A DNA stretch of 64,000 nucleotides, taken from the NCBI RefSeq assembly GCF_032854445.1, contig NC_088302.1:38878191-38942190 (forward strand). The letters run 5' to 3'. Position numbers and translations under genes: made by a program. The notes under the pieces are model-generated. The model was not told the DNA's origin. It searched no databases and saw nothing but the letters and a program-made list of their open reading frames with translations. Shown here piece by piece: positions 32,313-43,249 of the stretch. The stretch's first letter is position 1. The number at the start of each line of letters is the position of its first letter. Origin of the DNA: Liolophura sinensis (Eukaryota > Mollusca > Polyplacophora > Chitonida > Chitonidae).

Positions 32313-35300
32313 ATGAGCTTAAATAATATTCGTTTTGGGACTTTAAATATTAATGGTTTACGGGATCCATCTAAACAAGAACATGTCAAGCAATTTGTTT
32401 TCGATAAAGGAATTGATGTACTATTCTTACAGGAAACACACTTCGAAAACTATAATGACTAAATATTTGCAAATCCCGGGCGATGCAAGGTGGGCGTATG
32501 GGTCAAATCGAAGTTGTGGGGTGGGAATAATTATTAGGTATACGGTAGACTGCTTTATACGGAAAATACAGAGGTGCCCTAACGGTCGCTACATAAGCCT
32601 TAGGGTTGAGCTCAACAACACTGCTTTAAACCTTGTTTGTGTATATGCCCCTAATAATCCAAAGGAAAGAAAAGAGTTTATTTCTAATCTAGATAATGTG
32701 ATGCAGAGCAGTGAGTTGGTTATTATGGGTGGGGATTTTAATTGTGTCGAGAGCATTGAATTAGATAGAGCTGGCTGTGCCACTAATGGAAGGAATGATG
32801 GAGTGGACGAAATTAATAATTTGAAAAGAGATTTTGGTATTTGTGATATTTTTAGGAAACTGCATCCGAATAAGAATTGTTACACGTGGTCTAGGCGCCA
32901 GTGTGCCAGTAGATTGGATAGATTTTATATCCCTAACGCTGTGTTTAAGTATGTAACCCAGTGTGATGCTGTACATGTGTCTTTTTCTGATCATTCGTGT
33001 TTGTTTTTTGATATTTCTTTTGATTTTTTTTTCTTTTTTTTGATTGGTGTTTTACGCCGTACTCAAGAATATTTCACTTATACGACGGCGGCCAGCATTA
33101 TGGTGGGTGGAAACCGGGCAGAGCCCGGGGGAAGCCCACGACCATCCGCAGGTTGCTGACAGACCTTCTCACGTACGGCCTGAGAGGAGATATTTCTTTT
33201 GAAGATGTCATTTCATTGGGGCCGTTCTACTGGAAGTGTAATACTTCTGTGTTAAATGACACGGAGCTTGTTGATAATATTAAATCCGTCTTCCATGATA
33301 TTTTCTCTGTCTGTACAACTGGTCATGCAGATCTAATAGACAGATGGGAGACATTTAAAAGGGAATGTAAAGACAGAATTCGGAGTTACTGTAAGGAGAA
33401 ATCTATGAATAATAATGAGATTTGTTGTAACTTGAACAAGAATTAAATGCGTTAAAATCTAGTCCAATCATTAACTGTGAGCGTATTGACAATGTGAAAA
33501 AGACTCTAAATGCCCTTTATAAGTCGAATCATGCGGGAGCGGTTATCCATGCTAAAGTGGTTCATTTTGATCAGGGAGAAAAACCAACCAAATATTTCAT
33601 TAGACGAGAAGTTGGTAGGGGCAGAAAAAAGATGATCAAAAGTATTACTTGTCATAGTGATTCTTCAATATCCCATGAATCTCAGGAAGGTATTGCTAAG
33701 TGTATCAGGTCGTATTATATGAAATTGTATACTGAACAAGATACTGACTCCTCCACTCAAAATGGGTTCTTGTCATGGCTTCCGACGATGTTAAATGACG
33801 ATTGTAAAACTGCCTGCGAAGGCCTTTTGACTGAACAGAAGTTGTTTTTTGCAGTAAAAAGTATGTCTAAAAGCCGTTCGCCGGGATGCGACGGTTTGCC
33901 AGCAGAGTTTTATGTACAATTTTGGCCCCTGTTTTCGGGTGTGTTTACGGATGTAGTTAATTACTGTTTTAACTTGGGTAGATTAAGTAATTCACAGCGT
34001 TCTGGGTTAATCACACTATTATGTAAGGACCCCGACAATGCTGAAAGCATAAAAAACTGGAGGCCAATTAGCTTACTAAATGTAGATTATAAGATTCTAA
34101 GTTTCTAAAGCTTTGTGCAATCGGTTAAAAGATGTGATCGATACAATTGTACTTCAGAATCAGACATGTGGAATACCAGGCCGAAGTATTTTTGACAACC
34201 TTCACTTATTACGAAATACATATGATTTATGTTGAACAAAAAGATTTAAAAGGATGCTTTCTTAACTTAGACCAGGAGAAAGCCTTTGACAGAGTAGACT
34301 GGTCATTTTTGTTCAAATGTTTAGAGAAATTTAACTTCGGACCCGACTTTTGTAAGTGGGTGCAATTATTATATACTGACATTACAAGTAGTGTTATTGT
34401 GAACGGGCACATAACAGAAGAATTTAAACTGAGTCGAGGTGTCCGACAGGGTTGTTCTTTGTCACCATTATTGTATGTTTTGTCCTTAGAGCCCTTTATA
34501 GCCGCCATTAGAAACAATGATGAAATTAATGGTGTACGGTTACCCGGCACAAATAAGGAAACAAGAGTGTCGGCATTTGCAGATGATACGACTGCAATTT
34601 TATCTGAAGAGAGTTCTGTTCCGCATGTAATTAAACTAGCAGAAAGTTATGGAAAAGCCTCAGGAGCAAAACTCAACTTGTTGAAAAGCACGGTTCTTCC
34701 TATTGGTAACTGGGACGAAACTAACGTGCACAGTGGTGGGCTTAACATCACTACAAATTCAAAGATTTGTGGGGTATTTTTTGGACCAGATCAAACAGAA
34801 CTCAATTCTGAGCGTGTTTTAAGTAAGGTAAAGAAACATGTATCAGCATGGAATGGAAGATATTTGACCCTACGGGGGAGGTCTGTCTTAATTAATACAG
34901 TTGCTTTAGCTGTCTTATGGTTTTCTGCACAGTGTACTCTGTTGCCACCTAAATGTGTCAATCAATGTTCCCAAACTGTGTTCAGATTTTTGTGGGATAA
35001 CAAGCCCGAAAGTTTGAAGAGAGTTGTCGTACATAATAAAATAGGAAATGGACGTCTAAACGTACATAATATAGAATGTAAAACAAAAGCACTTGTTACT
35101 CGTCATGTTTTAAAATTAATTCATGGAACAACAGCGGAATGGAAATACTTTGCCATCTATTGGTGGGGTTTACCCTTAAGGCATGTTTGTCGTAAATTCT
35201 GTCGTTCCAATGTTCCACATTCTGAAAACATTCCACCTTTTTATAGACTGGCCTTGAGCGCCTGGAGAGAATTTACCACAGGTGTACAGTAACCTGTAAC

Positions 35301-35947
35301 ATTGTGTTCAAGCAGGTATATTTATGAATATTTTGTAACAAAAATAGTACATTGTCCAAGAGTAATGGTGTCTATACCGCATTTGGACTGGGTTAGAATA
35401 TGGAAAACTGTTTTTCATCAATTCTTAGATCACAATTTGGTCAACTTCACTTACAAGTTGGTTCATGACATTTTGCCCGTTAAGGAAAAACTTCTTAGGA
35501 GAAATGTAGCCACCGATGACTTGTGTGTTTTTTGCTCCCTGTCTGAAACTCGGCAATATCTGTTTGTACAATGTAAAATCGTTCAGGATGTGTTTAATGA
35601 CTTTAAAGGGGATATTTGTTTTGTTTGCGAACTACCTACCAAATATGGACTCGGAAACATTAATTTACAAGGTATTCAATTCCACCTTTAACCAAGAAGT
35701 TAGAGCGGTGATGGTGTATGTCATATGTGTTCTTCAGTTTAGTATTTGGTGCGCACGCAACGACATAATATTTCAGAAAAAGAGCAGGGATGCTGTTGCT
35801 ATTGTTAAGGCTGCCAAAGGAATAATTAAAACCCGTATTCATGTTGACTTTTTTCGACTAGACAGGCCATCTTTCGAGAACATCTGGTGTATAAACAAAG
35901 TCTTCTGTACATTACGGAATGATAAATTAGTGTATTTATTGAAATGA
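32313..35947 (+). pseudogene. ORF2 pseudogene of LINE copy 2
   Basis: Starts at the same ATG as the intact copies. A 2-bp deletion near 32,458 shifts the frame early in the endonuclease. A SINE interrupts it at 33,024-33,188. Further frameshifts lie near 33,420, 34,100, 34,225 and 35,607, and a stop at 35,290. The catalytic FADD and GVRQGCSLSP motifs are still readable in 34,147-35,292. It cannot make a full protein. Confidence 0.92.
33010..33202 (-). mobile_element. 5'-truncated SINE tail nested in LINE copy 2, with target-site duplications
   Basis: The insertion body is 33,024-33,188 and reads on the minus strand, ending in a poly(A)-like tail (a T-rich run at 33,024-33,041 on the plus strand). 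It is flanked by perfect 14-bp duplications GATATTTCTTTTGA at 33,010-33,023 and 33,189-33,202. The tail CTTGAGTACGGCGTAAAAC and the preceding CCCACCATAATGCTGGC are recognised from memory as a repeat very common in bivalve genomes. No tRNA-like head is present, so the copy is truncated. Confidence 0.88.
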
Positions 35948-36216
35948 GCAGCTAATGTGCAATTGTTCTATTCACAAAGCAGTCATCTTTTCTGTGATAT
36001 TTTATTTTAATTAAGACTGCCTTGTGATTTCAAAAGTTTGTGATAGCCGGGGATTGTTAAATCTTGTGTATTTGATGACAATCTGGGAAAAAATTCAACA
36101 ATTTTCAAAAAAAAAAAAAGCACACCTATGATGAAGGGTTGGGTGAGCCCACAGCCTGTGAAGAAGACTGATGCAAGCTGCATAAGTGATAAGCATAGAA
36201 AAAAAGAAAAATGTGA

Positions 36217-36298
36217 CGTCGCCGGTAGGATTCGAACCTACGCGGGAAGATCCCAATGGATTTCTAATCCATCGCCTTAACCACTCGGCCACGACGAC
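36217..36298 (-). tRNA. tRNA-Ser(AGA)
   Basis: Identical to the reference tRNA-Ser copy, only about 84 bp after the right target-site duplication of LINE copy 2. Confidence 0.96.
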
Positions 36299-37115
36299 CC
36301 CATGGTCTCCATCTTTGTTTTAATGATGGATTCCCAAATGTGCGAGCCGTGTGACCTTGAAGGTTTGTCTCTATTTACACCTGCAGGAAAGGCAAGACAA
36401 GGGGGCAACTGTGTCCAAACTCCGCTAAAGACTGACATAAATGAATGGTGGAAACAGGCATGTATTAGCAAGACGTTTGCACACAGACTCCCATTACAAC
36501 TTCCCTTTTGCCAGAGGGACAAATGTTATCCTCTGTATTTTAGAGTGTTAAGTGTTTTTCTGCGGCCAGCCTGTCGTTTTTGGCGAACAGGTGCATACTT
36601 GGTATCAAAATGCTGGAAATTGTCTAAGCTTTGGGTAGGTATGAGTTTTAATGATACAAGTTTGAAATTCAGGGCGAGAAGACACAAGGAAACAGGTGGT
36701 GATGAGGCTTCGAGTGACGTCAACTTGGCCTTCCTAGGCACCCCTCCCAGCTGCCGGTATACAAAGGTCCAGATTTTGACGGTCAACCCGTCAAGATTTT
36801 TATGGCTTCCTTCTCACAGGCTGGGCCAGGTAAGCACCAAAGCTTACTGGCCACGGAATGTTTGGGACTGAGCTACAACGCTAAAGGTTAAATTTGTCGC
36901 TCATGGAAAATTAAATGGGTTCTTTAATTGTTTGCTGGTCGACGTCATCAAGGTGTAAAGATGTCAGAAACTGTCCCACTGGTCTATCAACGAATAAGAC
37001 TAGCAAATAGAAAAGGGAGTAGGTGATAGCGTCTGTGAAGGGAAAACGGGTTGGATTGTCCATGTGATGAACAACTTAAGCAACTCTTATTGAAAAAAGA
37101 GTGAGGCAAGAAATT

Positions 37116-37188
37116 GGCCGGTTAGCTCAGTCGGCAGAGCGTTGTGCTAATAACGCGAATGTCATGGGTTCGAGCCCCATATCGGCCA
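37116..37188 (+). tRNA. tRNA-Ile(AAT)
   Basis: TTGTG in the anticodon stem (U-G wobble), otherwise as the reference. Confidence 0.93.
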
Positions 37189-37358
37189 TTATCGTTTTTT
37201 GATCACTGGGGGGGGGGGGGGGGGGAGGTTTTCACTACTTTGGCTGTCCATGGGCACAGCAGCACACCTATGATGAAGGGTTGGGTGAGCCCAATGCCTG
37301 TGAAGAAGACTGAGGCAAGCTGCATAAGTGATAAGCATAGAAAAAAAGAAAAATGTGA

Positions 37359-37440
37359 CGTCGCCGGTAGGATTCGAACCTACGCGGGAAGATCCCAATG
37401 GATTTCTAATCCATCGCCTTAACCACTCGGCCACGACGAC
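37359..37440 (-). tRNA. tRNA-Ser(AGA)
   Basis: Identical to the reference tRNA-Ser copy. Confidence 0.96.
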
Positions 37441-38213
37441 CCCATGGTCTCCATCTTTGTCTTAATGATGGATTCCCAAATGTGCGAGCCGTGTGACCTT
37501 GAAGGTTTGTCTCTATTTACACCTGCAGGAAAGGCAAGACAAGGGGGCAAATGTGTCCAAACTCCGCTAAAGACTGACATAAATGAATGGTGCAAACAGG
37601 CATGTTTGCCACAGGGACAAATGTTATCCTCTGTATTTTAGAGTGTTAAGTGTTTTTCTGCGGCCAGCCTGTCGTTTTTGGCGTACAGGTGCATACTTGG
37701 TATCAAAATGCTGGAAATTGTCTAAGCTTTGGGTAGGTATGAGTTTTAATGATACAAGTTTGAAATTCAGGGCGAGAAGACACAAGGAAACAGGTGGTGA
37801 TGAGGCTTCGAGTGACGTCAACTTGGTCTTCCTAGGCACCCCTCCCAGCTGCCTGTATACAAAGGTCCAGATTCTGACGGTCAACCGGTCAAAATTTTTA
37901 TGGCTTCCATCTCACATGCTGGGCTAGGTAAGCACCAAAGCTTACTGGCCACGGATTGTTTGGGACTGAGCTACAAAGCTAAAGGTTAAATTTGTCGCTC
38001 ATGGAAAATTAAATGGGTTCTGTAATTGTTTGCTGGTCGACGTCATCAAGGTGTAAAGATGTCAGAAACTGTCCCACTGGTCTATCAACGAATAAGACTA
38101 GCAAATAGAAAAGGGAGTAAGTGATAGCGTCTGTGAAGGGAAAACGGGTTGGATTGTACATGTGATGAACAACTTAAGCAACTCTTATTGACAAAAGAGT
38201 TAGGCAAGAAATT

Positions 38214-38286
38214 GGCCGGTTAGCTCAGTCGGCAGAGCGTCGTGCTAATAACGCGAATGTCATGGGTTCGAGCACCATATCGGCCA
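38214..38286 (+). tRNA. tRNA-Ile(AAT), T-stem variant
   Basis: The T-stem 3' strand reads ACCAT, so the top pair 53-61 is a G-A mismatch. The change is shared with copies at 50,158 and 51,292. Confidence 0.86.
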
Positions 38287-38449
38287 TTACCGTTTTTTGA
38301 TCACTGTGGGGGAAAAAAGTTTTCACTACTTTGGCTGTCCATGGGCACAGCAGCACACCTATGATGAAGGGTTGGGTGAGCCCAATGCCTGTGAAGAAGA
38401 CTGATGCAAGCTGCATAAGTGATAAGCATAGAAAAAAAGAAAAATGTGA

Positions 38450-38531
38450 CGTCGCCGGTAGGATTCGAACCTACGCGGGAAGATCCCAATGGATTTCTAA
38501 TCCATCGCCTTAACCACTCGGCCACGACGAC
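38450..38531 (-). tRNA. tRNA-Ser(AGA)
   Basis: Identical to the reference tRNA-Ser copy. Confidence 0.96.
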
Positions 38532-39349
38532 CCCATGGTCTCCATCTTTGTCTTAATAATGGATTCCCAAATGTGCGAGCCCGTGTGACCTTGAAGGTTT
38601 GTCTCTATTTACACCTGCAGGAAAGGCAAGACAAGGGGGCAAATGTGTCCAAACTCCGCTAAATACTGACATAAATGAATGGTGGAAACAGGCATGTATT
38701 AGCAAGACGTTTGCACACAGACCCCCATTACAACTTCCATTTTGCCACAGGGACTAATGTTATCCTCTGTATTTTAGAGTGTTAAGTGTTTTTCTGCGTC
38801 CAGCCTGTCGTTTTTGGCGTACAGGTGCATACTTGGTATCAAAATGCTGGAAATTGTCTAAGCTTTGGGTAGGTATGAGTTTTAATGATACAAGTTTGAA
38901 ATTCAGGGCGAGAAGACACAAGGAAACAGGTGGTGATGAGGCTCCGAGTGACCTCAACTTGGCCTTCCTAGGCACCCCTCCCAGCTGCCGGTATACAAAG
39001 GTCCAGATTTTGACGGTCAACCCGTCAAGATTTTTATGGCTTCCTTCTCACAGGCTGGGCCAGGTAAGCACCAAAGCTTACTGGCCACGGAATGTTTGGG
39101 ACTGAGCTACAACGCTAAAGGTTATATTTGTCGCTCATGGAAAATTAAATGGGTTCTGTAATTGTTTGCTGGTCGACGTCATCAAGGTGTAAAGATGTCA
39201 GAAACTGTCCCACTGGTCCATCAACGAATAAGACTAGCAAATAGAAAAGGGAGTAAGTGATAGCGTCTGTGAAGGGAAAACGGGTTGGATTGTACATGTG
39301 ATGAACAACTTAAGCAACTCTTATTGACAAAAGAGTTAGGCAAGAAATT

Positions 39350-39422
39350 GGCCGGTTAGCTCAGTCGGCAGAGCGTTGTGCTAATAACGCGAATGTCATG
39401 GGTTCGAGCCCCATATCGGCCA
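39350..39422 (+). tRNA. tRNA-Ile(AAT)
   Basis: TTGTG anticodon-stem wobble variant; fold kept. Confidence 0.93.
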
Positions 39423-39484
39423 TTACCGTTTTTTGATCACTGTGGGGGAAAAAGTTTTCACTACTTTGGCTGTCCATGGGCACA

Positions 39485-39511
39485 GCAGCACACCTATGAT
39501 GAAGGGTTGGG
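39485..39511 (+). other. Unoccupied LINE target window (example unit)
   Basis: In this empty unit the insertion points of LINE copies 3, 2 and 1 correspond to positions just before 39,485, 39,488 and 39,499, all 62-76 bp after the tRNA-Ile 3' end and 86-100 bp from the tRNA-Ser 3' end. On the minus strand, where first-strand synthesis would be primed, the nick contexts are GC/TGTG, GC/TGCTG and AT/CATAG. The same sequence is present and empty in most other units. Confidence 0.8.
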
Positions 39512-39584
39512 TGAGCCCAATGCCTGTGAAGAAGACTGATGCAAGCTGCATAAGTGATAAGCATAGAAAAAAAGAAAAATGTGA

Positions 39585-39666
39585 CGTCGCCGGTAGGATT
39601 CGAACCTACGCGGGAAGATCCCAATGGATTTCTAATCCATCGCCTTAACCACTCGGCCACGACGAC
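39585..39666 (-). tRNA. tRNA-Ser(AGA)
   Basis: Identical to the reference tRNA-Ser copy. Confidence 0.96.
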
Positions 39667-40483
39667 CCCATGGTCTCCATCTTTGTCTTAATGATGGATT
39701 CCCAAATGTGCGAGCCGTGTGACCTTGAAGGTTTGTCTCTATTTACACCTGCAGGAAAGGCAAGACAAGAGGGCAACTGTGTCCAAACTCCGCTAAAGAC
39801 TGACATAAATGAATGGTGGAAACAGGCATGTATTAGCAAGACGTTTGCACACAAACCCCCATTACAACTTCCCTTTTGCCACAAAGACAAATGTTATCCT
39901 CTGTATTTTAGAGTGTTAAGTGTTTTTCTGCGGCCAGCCTGTCGTTTTTGGCGAACAGGTGCATACTTGGTATCAAAATGCTGGAAATTGTCTAAGCTTT
40001 GGGTAGGTATGAGTTTTAACGATACAAGTTTGAAATTCAGGGCGAGAAGACACAAGGAAACAGGTGGTGATGAGGCTTTGAGTGACGTCAACTTGGCCTT
40101 CCTAGGTACCCCTCCCAGCTGCCGGTATACAAAGGTCCAGATTTTGACGGTCAACCCGTCAAGATTTTTATGGCTTCCTTCTCACAGGCTGGGCCAGGTA
40201 AGCACCAAAGCTTACTGGCCACGGAATGTTTGGGACTGAGCTACAACGCTAAAGGTTAAATTTGTCGCTCATGGAAAATTAAATGGGTTCTGTAATTGTT
40301 TGCTGGTCGACGTCATCAAGGTGTAAAGATGTCACAAACTGTCCCACTGGTATATCAACGAATAAGACTAGCAAATAGAAAAGGGAGTAAGTGATAACGT
40401 CTGTGAAGGGAAAACGGGTTGGATTGTCCATGTGATGAACAACTTAAGCAACACTTAATGACGAAAGAGTTAGGCAAGAAATT

Positions 40484-40556
40484 GGCCGGTTAGCTCAGTC
40501 GGCAGAGCGTCGTGCTAATAACGCGAATGTCATGGGTTGGAGCCCCATATCGGCCA
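40484..40556 (+). tRNA. tRNA-Ile(AAT), T-loop variant
   Basis: The T-loop reads TTGGAGC instead of TTCGAGC. This replaces the invariant C56 and weakens the B box, so the copy is probably impaired. Confidence 0.82.
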
Positions 40557-40719
40557 CTATCATTTTTTGATTCATGGGGGGGGGGGGAGTTTTCACTACT
40601 TTGGCTGACCATGGGCACAGCAGCACACCTATGATGAAGGGTTGGGTGAGCCGAATGCCTGTGAAGAACACTGATGCAAGCTGCATAAGTGATAAGCATA
40701 GAAAAAAAGAAAAATGTGA

Positions 40720-40803
40720 CGTCGCCGGTAGGATTCGAACCTACGCGGGAAGAATAAAAAATGGATTTCTAATCCATCGCCTTAACCACTCGGCCACGAC
40801 GAC
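40720..40803 (-). pseudogene. tRNA-Ser(AGA) with destroyed variable arm
   Basis: 84 nt. The variable arm, which should form GGGA/TCCC, reads CATTTTTTATTCTTCCC in the RNA sense and cannot pair. All other arms match the consensus. Because SerRS recognises the variable arm, the RNA is unlikely to be a normal serine acceptor, although transcription signals are intact. The same change is found at 52,663-52,746. Confidence 0.8.
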
Positions 40804-41542
40804 CCCATGGTTTCCATCTTTGTCTTAATGATGGATTCCCAAATGTGCGAGCCTTGTGCCCTTAAAGGTTTGTCTCTATTTACACCTGCAGGAAATGCAA
40901 GACAAGGGGGCAACTGTGTCCAAACTCCGCTAAAGACTGACATAAATGAATGGTGGAAACAGGTATGTATTAGCAAGACGTTTGCACACAAACCCCCATT
41001 ACAACTTCCCTTTTGCCAGAGGGACGAATGTTATCCTCTGTATTTTAGAGTGTTAAGTGTTTTTCTGCGGCCAGCCTGTCGTACAAGTTTGAAATTCAGG
41101 GCGAGAAGACACAAGGAAACAGGTGGTGATGAGGCTTTGAGTGACGTCAACTTGGCCTTCCTAGGTACCCCTCCCAGCTGCCGGTATACAAAGGTCCAGA
41201 TTTTGACGGTCAACCCGTCAAGATTTTTATGGCTTCCTTCTCACAGGCTGGGCCAGGTAAGCACCAAAGCTTACTGGCCACGGAATGTTTGGGACTGAGC
41301 TACAACGCTAAAGGTTAAATTTGTCGCTCATGGAAAATTAAATGGGTTCTGTAATTGTTTGCTGGTCGACGTCATCAAGGTGTAAAGATGTCAGAAACTG
41401 TCCCACTGGTCTATCAACGAATAAGACTAGCAAATAGAAAAGGGAGTAGGTGATAGCGTCTGTGAAGGGAAAACGGGTTGGATTGTCCATGTGATGAACA
41501 ACTTAAGCAACTCTTATTGAAAAAAGAGTGAGGCAAGAAATT

Positions 41543-41615
41543 GGCCGGTTAGCTCAGTCGGCAGAGCGTCGTGCTAATAACGCGAATGTCATGGGTTCGA
41601 GCCCCATATCGGCCA
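41543..41615 (+). tRNA. tRNA-Ile(AAT)
   Basis: Identical to the reference; 73 bp upstream of LINE copy 3. Confidence 0.96.
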
Positions 41616-41677
41616 TTATCGTTTTTTGATCACTGGGGGAAAAAAAGTTTTCACTACTTTGGCTGTCCATGGGCACA

Positions 41678-41688
41678 GCAGCACACCT
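41678..41688 (+). repeat. Target-site duplication of LINE copy 3, left
   Basis: GCAGCACACCT, repeated at 46,891-46,901 after the poly(A) tail. Confidence 0.92.
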
Positions 41689-41721
41689 GGAGGAGTGTGC
41701 TAGACGCCGAAGTGAACGGAC

Positions 41722-42090
41722 GTGTCGGTTATTCTCTGCTGTTTACACATTTGTGCAACAACAACGCTTGTTTTTGAGACTGATTTTTTGGTGATCTGGG
41801 AGCCCACAGAGCTTGAGTTTGGCCAGTGGTTACTGTTTGGTGAAGGGCGTGTGCCCCGCTGGATCAGGTATGTCCAAGCCCGTGTCGTTTTCGCCTGTAA
41901 ACAGGCCAAGCAGAACTTTGTCTGTGTCAATCTCTACACGAAGCAGCCCGGCATTTTCTACGGCTGTCCAGAGGGACTTTATTCCTTTTCTGTCAAGTGT
42001 GTTAAATATCAAGACAGAGCTAATAAGTTTTCAGAAGAATTATTTAAAGAAACACTTCTATCTCCGCGTGTCTACAGTGGCTGGGCATAA
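41722..42090 (+). CDS. ORF1 N-terminal frame of the Tx1-like LINE, copy 3
   Basis: Same 122-codon frame as in copy 1, ending at the same TAA one base out of register with the main ORF1 frame. Presence of an identical arrangement in both intact copies argues that the frame offset is a property of the family, not a recent mutation. Confidence 0.6.
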   Translation: MSVILCCLHICATTTLVFETDFLVIWEPTELEFGQWLLFGEGRVPRWIRYVQARVVFACKQAKQNFVCVNLYTKQPGIFYGCPEGLYSFSVKCVKYQDRANKFSEELFKETLLSPRVYSGWA

Positions 42091-43177
42091 TGCCCTAGTG
42101 AGTAAATCCAATGTTGTTATAAATGGAACGACGTGGTCCATTATGCCCGCGTCGTCAGTTTACCTGAATCTGACGGCCCACTGGGCACCGGATGAAATGT
42201 CAGATGACACTATCGAGGCAGCTTTGAAACCCTATGGTGAATGCCTGGGTGTGACGAAACCCAGATTTTCAGACCCGGAGCTCTCACATGTTCGGACAGG
42301 TATTCGGATTTACAGATTTAGGTGTCACAAAGTTCGTTATGTACCAAATTTTATTAATTTCGGTGGTGACATTGTTATGTTTACCTACCCCGGGCAAACT
42401 TATGAATGTCGGAAGTGTGGCCAAAAATCACACAAGGCGGCAGAGTGTAGAGCACTGTGGTGTTCTAACTGCGACGGTTTCTCCCCCCATGAGAATCCTC
42501 ATACAGAGAAGGACTGTACAAATCCATGCCGAATGTGTGACTCAGGGCTTCATACGGTCAGTGACTGTTGTGCGAGAGCAATGTCGTACGCGGCGCGAGT
42601 TAAGGGAAACCTACCGACTATGCGCCAGTACAATAAGGAAGACGCCTTAAAACAAGATGACATTGATGTTGACGTCAGCGACGATGAAGACCCATTCAAC
42701 GCACCTGCTATGGAACTGGTTCAAGACAGCGAGGAGAACGAAGACGAAATCGACGGGAATGGTGACGACAGCGCCGATGAAGACGTCAGCGACGACAGCG
42801 AGTCTGATAAGGAGATGGACGTCCGGGAGAATACTAAGAACACCGAAGAAGTGGATGTTGGTGATAATGAAACGTCATCAGCTGTCCCAAGGGTGAAGAA
42901 TGTGGTCGTGGCTGACGTGCACGCTCCCGACGTGCGTTCACCAGTCCCAGTCGAGGAAAAGCGAGCTAAGTTGGACAATGGCAGTACAGCCGAAGAGGCA
43001 GCGTCATCTATCCCGCCCAGTTCTCATCCTACTGATTATGATGGTGTTGATGATGATCAGTCGTCAGACTGTATGACGCCGACCCCATCTCAGGAGGGGG
43101 ACACCATGCTTCTGGAATACAGGAAAAGAAAATCGCTTGCTTCTCGTGCGAGGCAGCGAATGAAAAGAGACAAATGA
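41813..43177 (+). CDS. ORF1 (CCHC) of the Tx1-like LINE, copy 3
   Basis: 454 codons, nearly identical to copy 1. It has the same YPGQTYEC/CCHC region, an acidic segment and a basic tail. It differs from copy 1 by a handful of residues, several in the acidic segment. As in copy 1, the first 90 or so codons overlap the N-terminal frame and are probably not the coding register. Confidence 0.82.
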   Translation: MSLASGYCLVKGVCPAGSGMSKPVSFSPVNRPSRTLSVSISTRSSPAFSTAVQRDFIPFLSSVLNIKTELISFQKNYLKKHFYLRVSTVAGHNALVSKSNVVINGTTWSIMPASSVYLNLTAHWAPDEMSDDTIEAALKPYGECLGVTKPRFSDPELSHVRTGIRIYRFRCHKVRYVPNFINFGGDIVMFTYPGQTYECRKCGQKSHKAAECRALWCSNCDGFSPHENPHTEKDCTNPCRMCDSGLHTVSDCCARAMSYAARVKGNLPTMRQYNKEDALKQDDIDVDVSDDEDPFNAPAMELVQDSEENEDEIDGNGDDSADEDVSDDSESDKEMDVRENTKNTEEVDVGDNETSSAVPRVKNVVVADVHAPDVRSPVPVEEKRAKLDNGSTAEEAASSIPPSSHPTDYDGVDDDQSSDCMTPTPSQEGDTMLLEYRKRKSLASRARQRMKRDK

Positions 43178-43249
43178 TTTGTAGCGTAATTAGGACTCTC
43201 TTATTTGACCACAATGGGTATGTACGCTCTACCTTTACTTACTTGTATA

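Larger units (their letters stand above)
30853..36119 (+). mobile_element. Tx1-like non-LTR retrotransposon, copy 2 (defective)
   Basis: About 5.27 kb, including a nested SINE. It has the same 5' start (GGGAGAGTGTGC) and 3' end as copies 1 and 3, with a tail of 13 A residues. The polyadenylation signal is mutated (AAAAAA in place of AATAAA). Decay in both ORFs makes it the oldest of the three. Its insertion point is 11 bp from that of copy 1 and 3 bp from that of copy 3 in unit coordinates. Confidence 0.93.
36120..41688. repeat. tRNA array segment 3 (units between LINE copies 2 and 3)
   Basis: Five array units. The first resumes inside the LINE target; later units carry a 44-bp spacer deletion (unit from 37,359) and a 78-bp deletion plus altered tRNA-Ser (unit from 40,720). 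A run of 18 G residues lies at 37,208-37,225. The G-run after tRNA-Ile is the most length-variable part of the unit. The spacers otherwise hold nothing recognisable. Confidence 0.95.

Noticed and set aside
43205-43249. A 15-codon N-terminal extension of ORF2 in LINE copy 3
   Set aside because: A 1-bp difference in the leader puts this ATG out of frame in copy 1; the ATG shared by all copies is the better start.
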